DNA of 20,489 bases, from the NCBI GenBank assembly GCA_025924775.1, contig JAICHS010000011.1, positions 1 through 20,489 of the forward strand. Reading direction: 5' to 3'. Within the stretch, counting starts at the first letter, position 1. Each line of letters begins with the position of its first letter. Under the pieces are notes generated by a model. The model was not told where the DNA came from, did not search any database, and was given only the letters and a program-made list of their open reading frames with translations. The translations under genes were made by a program, and so were the position numbers. Origin of the DNA: Rhodanobacteraceae bacterium (GTDB taxonomy: Bacteria > Pseudomonadota > Gammaproteobacteria > Xanthomonadales > Rhodanobacteraceae). Shown here one piece after another: positions 1-7,393 of this stretch.

Positions 1-773
1 CCGGGGGCGTGCACCACCAGCGTCGGCGCACGGCCGTCCAGCAGGTGGGCCTGCGGCGTCAGCGCGTCGAGGCGGGCATCCAGCACCACGCGCAACGGCG
101 GCACGCACGGGACGTCGTCCGGCAAACGCGCAGTCAACCGCGGATCGTCCGCACGCACGGTGCCGGCACCGGCGAGGATCGCGGAACTGCGTGCGCGCCA
201 GCGCGCAACGTCGGCACGCGCGGCGGCGCCGGTGATCCATTTCGACTCGCCGTTGGCCAGCGCGGTGCGTCCATCCAGGCTAATCGCCAGCTTTACCCGC
301 ACCCACGGGCGGCCGCGCTCGAAGCGCGCGAAGAAGCCCCGGTTCAGCTCACGCGACGCATTACGCAACAACCCGGCCTCCACCGCGATGCCGGCCTCGC
401 GCAAGCGCCGCAATCCGCCGCCCGCCTTGGGGTTGGTGTCTTCGGCCGCGATTACCACGCGCGCGACACCCGCGGCCACCAGCGCGTCCGCGCACGGTGG
501 CGTCTTGCCGAAATGCGCGCACGGTTCCAGCGTGACGTAGGCGGTCGCGCCGCGCGCGCGGTCACCCGCAACCTGCAAGGCCAATGTCTCCGCGTGGGGT
601 GCGCCGGCGCGCTGGTGCCAGCCTTCACCGACGACCTCATCGCCGCGCGCGATCACGCACCCGACGCGCGGATTCGGCTTGGTCGTGTACAGACCCCGTC
701 CCGCAAGGCGTAACGCGCGCGCCATCAGCGCATGGTCGATGGCGGTAAAACCGGGGTCAGAGTCACTTTTCAC
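1..773 (-). CDS. ribD: RibD, bifunctional riboflavin deaminase/reductase (C-terminus cut by window edge)
   Basis: Riboflavin biosynthesis: deaminates the pyrimidine product of GTP cyclohydrolase II and then reduces its ribosyl side chain, in the cytoplasm. About 257 residues are visible; the reductase domain continues past position 1. The deaminase zinc site is clear: HAE at residues 60-62, then PCAHFGKTPPC with cysteines 85 and 94. The reductase domain begins around residue 150 (VKLAISLDGRTA, then GESKWITG). I place the start at a GTG at 773. A GGAGAGG ribosome binding site lies 8 bases upstream, and the family's N-terminal DHxxMARAL motif (residues 13-20) would be cut by using the ATG at 725. 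An in-frame ATG at 830 is also possible. Residues 2-9 (KSDSDPGF) are encoded by a dispersed repeat, so the native start appears to have been replaced. It lies downstream of nrdR on the same strand, a common arrangement. Confidence 0.93.
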   Translation of the reverse strand, partial: MKSDSDPGFTAIDHALMARALRLAGRGLYTTKPNPRVGCVIARGDEVVGEGWHQRAGAPHAETLALQVAGDRARGATAYVTLEPCAHFGKTPPCADALVAAGVARVVIAAEDTNPKAGGGLRRLREAGIAVEAGLLRNASRELNRGFFARFERGRPWVRVKLAISLDGRTALANGESKWITGAAARADVARWRARSSAILAGAGTVRADDPRLTARLPDDVPCVPPLRVVLDARLDALTPQAHLLDGRAPTLVVHAP

Positions 774-890
774 GCGCAATGCCTCTCCGAAAACCGGGGT
801 CAGAGTCACTTTTCCGTTGGATCCCAGCATGGCATCGCACTGGATGAAAAGTGACTCCGACCCCTTGTTTTGAAAAATGACTCTGACCCC
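747..890. repeat. Cluster of four GGGGTCAGAGTCACTTTT repeats between nrdR and ribD
   Basis: Two identical 24-bp copies lie in direct orientation at 747-770 and 790-813 (AAAACC followed by GGGGTCAGAGTCACTTTT). Two further copies lie inverted: 847-864 (one mismatch) and 873-890 (AAAAATGACTCTGACCCC). The inverted pairs could form long hairpins in the nrdR-ribD transcript. This type of short repeat reminds me of elements found near Y1-type REP-associated transposases. That is from memory and no transposase is present here. The copy at 747-770 is translated as the start of RibD. Confidence 0.85.
782..788 (-). promoter_or_regulatory. Ribosome binding site deciding the ribD start
   Basis: Read on the minus strand this is GGAGAGG, followed by 8 bases and then GTG at 773-771. 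It is much stronger than anything in front of the ATG at 830 or the ATG at 725. It lies between two copies of the 24-bp repeat, so translation of ribD now depends on sequence inside the repeat cluster. Confidence 0.6.
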
Positions 891-916
891 TTTTCAGCGC
901 TTGAGAAGGAAAAGCC

Positions 917-1441
917 CTAGCGCTTCTTGTGCTTGTCGATGGGCACCACCGCGCCACCGATCAGCGGCAGCTGCCCCTCGCTGGCGGGCAGTTCATGCTC
1001 CAGGCGGTCCAGTTCCTCGCGAAAATCGGCCACGTCCTCGAACGAGCGATACACCGAGGCGTAGCGCACGTAACCGACGTGATCGAGCTTGCGCAGTTCC
1101 GCCATCACCAAGTCGCCGATGCGGCGCGACGGCAACTCGCGTTCGGTGGACACACGCAACTGGCGAACCACCGCGCGCACCGCGGCCTCGATGCGTTCTT
1201 CCGCCACCGGCCGTTTGTGCAAGGCCCGGTCGAAGCCGGTGCGCAGCTTGCGCGCGTCGAACGCCTCGCGCCGGCCGTCTTCCTTGATGATCGCCGGCAG
1301 TTTCAGTTCCACCGTTTCCACCGTCGAGAACCGCTCGCCGCACGAAGGGCATTCGCGGCGCCGGCGGATGGTCGAGCCTTCCTCCGAAACGCGCGAGTCG
1401 ATCACGCGGGTGTCGATGTTCTGGCAGAACGGGCAGTGCAT
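917..1441 (-). CDS. nrdR: NrdR, transcriptional repressor of ribonucleotide reductase genes
   Basis: A 174-residue ATP/dATP-sensing repressor that binds NrdR boxes in front of nrd operons. The N-terminal zinc ribbon is complete: MHCPFC with cysteines 3 and 6, then CPSC with cysteines 31 and 34, followed by the family motif GERFSTVE. The ATP-cone domain follows at about residues 49-139 (VIKEDG-like IIKEDGRREAFD). The C-terminus is a basic tail. The ATG overlaps the TGA of the upstream small gene (TGATG), and no Shine-Dalgarno sequence is visible before it. Translation is therefore probably coupled to that gene. No NrdR box was seen in the window, so its targets lie elsewhere. Length and motifs are normal for the family. 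Confidence 0.97.
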   Translation of the reverse strand: MHCPFCQNIDTRVIDSRVSEEGSTIRRRRECPSCGERFSTVETVELKLPAIIKEDGRREAFDARKLRTGFDRALHKRPVAEERIEAAVRAVVRQLRVSTERELPSRRIGDLVMAELRKLDHVGYVRYASVYRSFEDVADFREELDRLEHELPASEGQLPLIGGAVVPIDKHKKR

Positions 1442-1857
1442 CAGCTTGAAGGGCGGGAACGGGGAACAGGGAACGAGGGCGCGATTGTTGGATTTTTCCT
1501 GGTCAAGGCTCCCTTCAGTGCTTGCGACAGCTTTTGAACCCCGTGCAATTGTGGCAGCAACGTGTTCATTTCCGTTTCTGGCAGGTATCCCAATCGATTT
1601 GCCAATATCAGTTGCGTTTCGATTTCTGCCAATGAACCAGAAGCCATGTAAAGGAACCGCAAGTCATCACGGGTCGAGTTTCTTGCATTCCCTTCAGCAA
1701 TGCACGACGGAACAGATACAGCAGCTCGCCTCAACTGCGAGGTCAACCCGAAGCGTTCATCAACCGGAAATGCTTGCGAGTTGGCGTAAATCGATTCGGC
1801 CAGCGCCAAAGCTCCCTGCCAAACCTTCAATCCGCGGTAATCCGCAATCGCAGCCAT
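1441..1857 (-). CDS. Four-helix-bundle protein (S23/IVP family) on a cassette between glyA and nrdR
   Basis: A 138-residue helical protein of the family also encoded in intervening sequences of 23S rRNA genes and called 'four helix bundle protein'. Its biochemical role is unknown. Typical family motifs are present: LKVWQ near the start, FGLTSQLRRAAVSVPS at about residues 35-50 followed by IAEGNAR, then GSLAEIETQL and LANRLGY. I use the ATG at 1857 because AGGGA lies 6 bases upstream; this ribosome binding site is part of the flanking repeat. An ATG at 1899 overlapping the glyA stop would add 14 residues translated from the repeat. The last 20 or so residues (rich in P, R and S) are also translated from flanking repeat DNA. 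It is not in a 23S rRNA gene here. It sits in the glyA-nrdR junction and its TGA overlaps the nrdR start. Confidence 0.85.
   Translation of the reverse strand: MAAIADYRGLKVWQGALALAESIYANSQAFPVDERFGLTSQLRRAAVSVPSCIAEGNARNSTRDDLRFLYMASGSLAEIETQLILANRLGYLPETEMNTLLPQLHGVQKLSQALKGALTRKNPTIAPSFPVPRSRPSS
1455..1474. repeat. Right-hand (nrdR-side) arm of inverted repeat flanking the four-helix-bundle gene
   Basis: Sequence gggaacggggaacagggaac, a run of three GGGAAC-like units. Its reverse complement matches 1862-1881 at 19 of 20 positions. It lies inside the 3' end of the small gene and encodes part of the proline/arginine/serine-rich tail. Confidence 0.85.
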
Positions 1858-1861
1858 TTGA

Positions 1862-1881
1862 GGTCCCTGTTCCCCGTTCCC
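1862..1881. repeat. Left-hand (glyA-side) arm of inverted repeat flanking the four-helix-bundle gene
   Basis: Reads ggtccctgttccccgttccc, matching the reverse complement of 1455-1474 with one mismatch. On the minus strand it supplies the AGGGA ribosome binding site of the four-helix-bundle gene. It starts only about 10 bases after the glyA stop codon. Confidence 0.85.
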
Positions 1882-1891
1882 TGTTCCCGCT

Positions 1892-3160
1892 TCACCCATA
1901 AACAGGGAACTTCGCGCACTGCGCGTTGACGAGTCCACGCACGTTGGCCAGCACCTTGTCGTCGTCGGGCGCATCCAGCACGTCGGCCACCCAGCCAGCA
2001 AGCTCGATACAATCGACCTCCTGGTAGCCGCGGGTGGTGACGGCCGGGGTGCCGATGCGCAGGCCCGAAGTCACGAACGGCTTTTGTGGATCATTCGGCA
2101 CCGCGTTCTTGTTGACGGTGATGTGCGCCTTCCCCAGCGCGGCTTCCGCGTCCTTGCCCGTCAGCGGCTTGCCGATCAGGTCCACCAGGAACAGGTGGTC
2201 CTCGGTACCGCCCGACACGATCTTGTAGCCGCGATCCATGAGCGTTTTCGCCATGGCCTTGGCGTTCTTGACCACCTGCTTCTGGTAATCCTTGAACGAG
2301 GGTTCCAGCGCTTCCTTGAACGCGACGGCCTTGGCGGCAATCACGTGCATCAGCGGGCCGCCCTGCAAGCCGGGAAACACGATGGATTGCAGCTTCTTCT
2401 TGATCTCTTCCGCGCGCTCACCCATGGCGGAATCCTTGGCCACGATCAGGCCACCGCGCGGACCGCGCAGGGTCTTGTGGGTGGTGGACGTGACGATGTG
2501 CGCGTGCGGCAGCGGCGAGGGATAGACCCCGGCCGCAACCAGCCCCGCGACATGCGCCATGTCCACGAACAGGTACGCCCCGACCTTGTCGGCGATCTTG
2601 CGGAAGCGCGCCCAGTCCATCACCTGGGAATATGCGCTGAAGCCGGCCACGATCATCTTCGGCTGGTGCTCCACGGCCAGCTTTTCGACCGCGTCGTAAT
2701 CGACCAGGCCCCGAGCATCGACGCCATACTGCACCGCGTTGAACAGCTTGCCCGAAATGTTCGGCTTGGCGCCGTGGGTCAGGTGCCCGCCATGCGCCAG
2801 CGCCATGCCGAGGATGGTGTCGCCCGGCTTGAGCAGCGCGAAATAGACGGCCTGGTTGGCCTGCGAACCGGAATGCGGCTGCACGTTGGCGTAGTCGCAA
2901 TCGAACAGCTTTTTCAGGCGCTCGATCGCCAGCGACTCGGCCACGTCCACGTACTGGCAGCCGCCGTAGTAGCGATGCCCCGGATACCCCTCGGCATACT
3001 TGTTGGTCAGCACCGAACCCTGCGCCTCCAGCACCCGCGGGCTGGCGTAGTTTTCCGAAGCGATCAGCTCGACGTGGTCTTCCTGGCGCTGGCGTTCTTC
3101 GGCGATCGCGCTGGCAAGGGCGTCGTCGTAACCGGCAATCCGCATTTCGTGGCTGTACAT
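1892..3160 (-). CDS. glyA: GlyA, serine hydroxymethyltransferase
   Basis: PLP-dependent enzyme that converts serine and tetrahydrofolate to glycine and 5,10-methylene-THF, the main source of one-carbon units. It is 422 residues, close to the usual 417-420. The order of motifs is complete: ELIASEN (residues 31-37), YAEGYPGHRYYGG (55-67), HSGSQAN (96-102), FVDMAHVAGL with Asp200 and His203, and the PLP-lysine motif STTHKTLRGPRGG with Lys229. The ATG at 3160 has a GAGG-type ribosome binding site about 8 bases upstream. A longer frame reaches much further but its extra residues are intergenic. It is the first gene of the glyA - small protein - nrdR - ribD run and links one-carbon metabolism to nucleotide and flavin genes. 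Divergent from ettA. Confidence 0.98.
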   Translation of the reverse strand: MYSHEMRIAGYDDALASAIAEERQRQEDHVELIASENYASPRVLEAQGSVLTNKYAEGYPGHRYYGGCQYVDVAESLAIERLKKLFDCDYANVQPHSGSQANQAVYFALLKPGDTILGMALAHGGHLTHGAKPNISGKLFNAVQYGVDARGLVDYDAVEKLAVEHQPKMIVAGFSAYSQVMDWARFRKIADKVGAYLFVDMAHVAGLVAAGVYPSPLPHAHIVTSTTHKTLRGPRGGLIVAKDSAMGERAEEIKKKLQSIVFPGLQGGPLMHVIAAKAVAFKEALEPSFKDYQKQVVKNAKAMAKTLMDRGYKIVSGGTEDHLFLVDLIGKPLTGKDAEAALGKAHITVNKNAVPNDPQKPFVTSGLRIGTPAVTTRGYQEVDCIELAGWVADVLDAPDDDKVLANVRGLVNAQCAKFPVYG

Positions 3161-3192
3161 CGCGATCCTCGTCCCGTGCATGGCAACGTTTG

Positions 3193-3198
3193 ATTCTA
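3193..3198 (-). promoter_or_regulatory. Possible -10 element for glyA
   Basis: On the minus strand this reads TAGAAT in the context GGCTAGAATC, 33-38 bases upstream of the glyA ATG. No good -35 hexamer is found at 16-18 bases upstream, so this is a weak call. Confidence 0.35.
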
Positions 3199-3411
3199 GC
3201 CGCTCCGCGCGGGCCCGGTGGCCGGACTGGCACACGGACGCGGACGACGCGATAATGGCCGGTCGACTTGTCAAGATGCAGGCCACGGATGGCCGGCCAA
3301 CGAAGCGGTCAGCGCACCGTTGCATGACGCCGCGGCGCGCGGTCGAACGCGCGGGCAAGGCGCGCGTGTTCGCAGCCGTCGATGTCCGTCTTCGACCCGG
3401 CAAATCAAAAT

Positions 3412-3535
3412 GGATTCCGGGTTCTGTCCGCAACGAGGCTGCGAACAGCCCCGGACTGCGAAGGCAGGATGCCGAAGCGAACGTCGGCGTAGTCGACGGC
3501 CCACAGGGCAGATCGCCTGACGCGATCTGTAATGA
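3412..3535. repeat. Degenerate palindromic repeat in the glyA-ettA intergenic region
   Basis: The 396-base gap between the divergent genes glyA and ettA (3161-3556) holds no convincing gene. Its right third has repeat character. An imperfect hairpin spans 3417-3454 (arms TGTCCGCA at 3425-3432 and TGCGAACA at 3440-3447). A perfect one spans 3509-3529 (CAGATCGC, loop CTGAC, GCGATCTG). The segment begins with GGATTCCGGG and ends with AATGACG, like the bounded repeats near 15.6 kb and 20.0 kb, so I read it as a decayed relative. Confidence 0.5.
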
Positions 3536-3556
3536 CGAGCAAAGAGGTAATCGCCC

Positions 3557-5218
<1,662 letters not shown>

Positions 5219-5225
5219 CGATTTA

Positions 5226-5322
5226 CCTTCTCCCCTCGGGAGAAGGTGCCCGCAGGGCGGATGGGGGTACGATCCCGCAAGGGCGAACCCCACCCCTGCC
5301 CCTCTCCCGAAGAGGAAAGGGG
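5226..5322. repeat. Palindromic CCTTCTCCC-type repeat after ettA
   Basis: It begins 8 bases after the ettA stop. The first hairpin, 5226-5246, has 9-bp perfect arms (CCTTCTCCC and GGGAGAAGG) and a 3-base loop. The second, 5299-5322, has arms CCCCTCTCC and GGAAAGGGG with one mismatch. Between them is the GTGCCCGCAGGGCGGATGGG segment typical of this dispersed family. A related copy with the same internal layout lies at 18516-18608. No T-run follows, so it is not a classic terminator, though it may stabilise or end the ettA transcript. Confidence 0.75.
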
Positions 5323-5341
5323 TCATCTCGCCATTCCGGAG

Positions 5342-6337
5342 ATGCTCGTGCCGCCACAGCCATTTCCCGGATTCAGTCCGAGCCGCCGCAGGCTATTGCA
5401 GGCTGCGGGCATTTCACTTGGTGCGATCGCGACCGGCACTGCGGGCGCGCTCACAGCCGCGACGCGGCCATCGCAGTCATCCAGGCGATCGGAACCCGAA
5501 TCAAAACTCATCCTGCTGGGCACCGCCGGCGGCCCGACGCCCAAGACCGACCGCGCGGCACCGGCCAACGCGATCGTCGTCGGCGACGACATTTACGTGA
5601 TCGATTGCGGCAACGGCGTGGCGCGGCAAATGGTCAAGGCCGGACTCGACCTCGGCCGTATCCGGGCTGTGTTCATCACGCACCAGCACTCGGACCACAA
5701 CGCCGACTACGGCAACCTGTTGCTGCTGGCGTGGGCCACCGACCTCGCGACGCCGGTGGACACGTACGGGCCGCCACCGCTGAAGCAGATGACGGAACTG
5801 TTCCTGGAAATGGACGCCTACGACATCGGCATCCGTGAACAGGATGAAGGCCGACCACCGCTCGCGCCATTGATCCGCCCGCACGAAATCACCCGTGGCG
5901 GGCCGGTGATGCACGCTGCCAACGTGAAGGTCACCGCGGCGCGGGTGCAGCACCCGCCGGTGGCGCCCGCGTTTGCCTACCGCTTCGATTGCCCGGACCG
6001 TTCGATCGTGTTTTCGGGTGATACGCGGCCGTCGGAAAACCTGGTCGAACTGGCGCGTGGCGCCGACATCCTGGTGCACGAGGTCATCGACTTGCACGCG
6101 ATCGATCAAGTGGTGAAGTACGAAGCAGTGGCCACCCGCCTTCGCGCACACCTTGAAGCCGCGCACACGCCGATGTCGGAAGTCGGGCAAATCGCGACCC
6201 GGGCCGGCGTGAAAACGCTGGTGTTGAACCATTTCGTGCCAGGCACGCCGCCAATTCCCGACCAGGTCTGGTACGACGCGGTGAAACCGCACTTCAAGGG
6301 CCGCGTGGTCATCGGCCGTGACTTGATGGTCCTGTGA
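5342..6337 (+). CDS. Tat-exported metallo-beta-lactamase-fold hydrolase (RNase Z/arylsulfatase-like branch)
   Basis: A 331-residue predicted periplasmic metal-dependent hydrolase; the substrate is unknown. The N-terminus carries a twin-arginine signal, SRRRLLQAAG (residues 14-23), followed by a hydrophobic stretch to about 40. The metal site is complete: HQHSDH (114-119), His204 (VQHPPVAP), Asp227 (FSGDTRPSENL) and His297 (LNHFVP). AAHTPMSEVG (273-282) resembles the RNase Z/AtsA-type layout. Two starts compete: the ATG at 5342 with GGAG abutting it, and a GTG at 5348 with GGAG 6 bases upstream, which is better spaced. A longer frame from 5246 is only read-through of the repeat. It lies 123 bases after ettA and is probably transcribed separately or by read-through. 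An exported location argues against tRNA processing. Confidence 0.85.
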   Translation: MLVPPQPFPGFSPSRRRLLQAAGISLGAIATGTAGALTAATRPSQSSRRSEPESKLILLGTAGGPTPKTDRAAPANAIVVGDDIYVIDCGNGVARQMVKAGLDLGRIRAVFITHQHSDHNADYGNLLLLAWATDLATPVDTYGPPPLKQMTELFLEMDAYDIGIREQDEGRPPLAPLIRPHEITRGGPVMHAANVKVTAARVQHPPVAPAFAYRFDCPDRSIVFSGDTRPSENLVELARGADILVHEVIDLHAIDQVVKYEAVATRLRAHLEAAHTPMSEVGQIATRAGVKTLVLNHFVPGTPPIPDQVWYDAVKPHFKGRVVIGRDLMVL

Positions 6338-6377
6338 CGGCCGCGTGTCACGGAAACCCCGAGGGACCGTCGCGACG

Positions 6378-6394
6378 ACCGGCAGGGCCGGTTT
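6378..6394 (+). terminator. Possible terminator after the metallo-hydrolase gene
   Basis: Hairpin ACCGGC-AGG-GCCGGT followed by TT, 41 bases past the stop codon. The stem is short (6 bp) and the T-run is weak. Confidence 0.35.
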
Positions 6395-6408
6395 GAACGC
6401 CGCAGGGC

Positions 6409-6428
6409 GCGCCACACGGACGTGGCGC
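6409..6428. terminator. Possible bidirectional hairpin between convergent genes
   Basis: GCGCCAC and GTGGCGC form a perfect 7-bp stem with a 6-base loop, between the convergent ends of the metallo-hydrolase gene and rimI. On the plus strand it is followed by TT only. Confidence 0.3.
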
Positions 6429-6441
6429 TTAGCGCGGCGGG

Positions 6442-6924
6442 TTATCCAGGGTTTTCCGGCGGCAACAATTCCATCGCCATCACGATTGCGTCCTCGCGGC
6501 CGCGCCGCGCCGGGTAATAGCCAGGGCGACGGCCGATCTCATTGAACCCCGCGCGTTCGTACATCGCGTGCGCCAGCGGGTTGGACGGACGCACCTCCAG
6601 GAATACGCGCTCGGCGTGGTGCCAGCGCGCAAGATCCAGCAGGCGATGCAGCAGGTAGGCGCCGTGGCCACGCCCCTGGTGCAAGGGTGCGACGCACACG
6701 TTGAGGATGTGCGCCTCGCCCGCACCGGTGGACAGGATGCCATAGCCGATGACCGCGCCGGCCTGCTCCAGCACCCAGCAATGGTGGCCGTTGTCCAGGC
6801 AGCTGCGGAAGATGCCGCGCGACCACGGAAACTCGTACGCCGCCGCTTCGATGTTCGCAACCGCTGAAACGTCTTCGCGCAGCATGGGGCGCAACGCGGC
6901 TTCCAGCGGCGCGACCGCGACCAT
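6442..6924 (-). CDS. rimI: RimI, N-alpha-acetyltransferase of ribosomal protein S18
   Basis: GNAT-family enzyme that acetylates the N-terminal alanine of ribosomal protein S18 using acetyl-CoA. 160 residues, slightly longer than E. coli RimI because of an N-terminal extension. Family features seen: IEAAAYEFPWSRGIF (25-39), the acetyl-CoA loop QGRGHG (83-88), the catalytic-region motif FLEVRPSN (108-115), and AMYERAGFNEIGRRPGYY (120-137). I choose the ATG at 6924, which follows the TGA of the upstream gene by a single base (TGACATG). An in-frame ATG at 6942 would overlap that gene. It is the last gene of the pssA - small protein - rimI operon and is probably translated by coupling. Confidence 0.93.
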   Translation of the reverse strand: MVAVAPLEAALRPMLREDVSAVANIEAAAYEFPWSRGIFRSCLDNGHHCWVLEQAGAVIGYGILSTGAGEAHILNVCVAPLHQGRGHGAYLLHRLLDLARWHHAERVFLEVRPSNPLAHAMYERAGFNEIGRRPGYYPARRGREDAIVMAMELLPPENPG

Positions 6925-6925
6925 G

Positions 6926-7393
6926 TCAGCCGCCGCCACCATGGCCCAACGCGAGCATCCGGTCCCACAGCTGGCGTTTGCGTTCGCGGTCGGCGTGCAG
7001 CACGGACAACGGGTCGGCGCGCAGCACACGCACCAGCGGCACGCCCTCGGGTACCGCGGCGGCTCCGAACACCATCACGGCCGCGGTCGGATCACTCGCG
7101 ACATCGCACGGCCGCACGGACTGCAGGCCGGCCTTGGGCACCGCCTCGGTCAACGCGGTGTACAGCTTGTGGATCGCCGAGTCCCGCAATTCGGCCAGAT
7201 CCGGCGCCAACGCCAGCCGCCGAATCGTGGCGACCGCTACCGGTCCGGCGGGTGGCGTCACCGGTTTCGGGGCAGGCATCTGCGCCAGCGAAACCTTCGG
7301 CGCAGGCGTCGCGCGGGCGGCCACCGCACGCAGCCGCAGGGGCTCGACGCCCAGCGCCCGCAACTGCCGCATGCGCAACGCCACCGCACTCAT
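6926..7393 (-). CDS. Small protein between pssA and rimI; possible divergent DNA polymerase III psi subunit
   Basis: 155 residues with no family I recognise with certainty. Layout: a short basic N-terminal helix (RMRQLRALGVEPLRLR, residues 7-22), a proline/alanine-rich linker (about 28-55), and a compact alpha/beta-like C-terminal part ending in LRADPLSVLHADRERKRQLWDRML (124-147). In E. coli, holD (psi, which bridges the clamp loader to chi) lies directly before and overlaps rimI. Psi also has an LQQLGI-type N-terminal peptide and a C-terminal helix with a conserved LW pair. The position and the two end motifs suggest a HolD-like role. This is inference; the middle is too divergent to judge by eye. 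Its ATG overlaps the pssA stop (ATGA), and rimI starts one base after its TGA, so it is certainly part of the operon. Confidence 0.85.
   Translation of the reverse strand: MSAVALRMRQLRALGVEPLRLRAVAARATPAPKVSLAQMPAPKPVTPPAGPVAVATIRRLALAPDLAELRDSAIHKLYTALTEAVPKAGLQSVRPCDVASDPTAAVMVFGAAAVPEGVPLVRVLRADPLSVLHADRERKRQLWDRMLALGHGGGG

Noticed and set aside
747..890. CRISPR-like array of short repeats between nrdR and ribD
   Set aside because: Only four copies, in both orientations, with unequal spacing and no cas genes; it fits a dispersed palindromic repeat.
2084..3193. Long plus-strand open frame across glyA
   Set aside because: It is the antisense shadow of glyA in GC-rich DNA; the minus-strand frame carries all SHMT motifs.
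5246..5341. Upstream start for the metallo-hydrolase
   Set aside because: The added residues are read from the palindromic repeat and would bury the Tat signal inside the protein.
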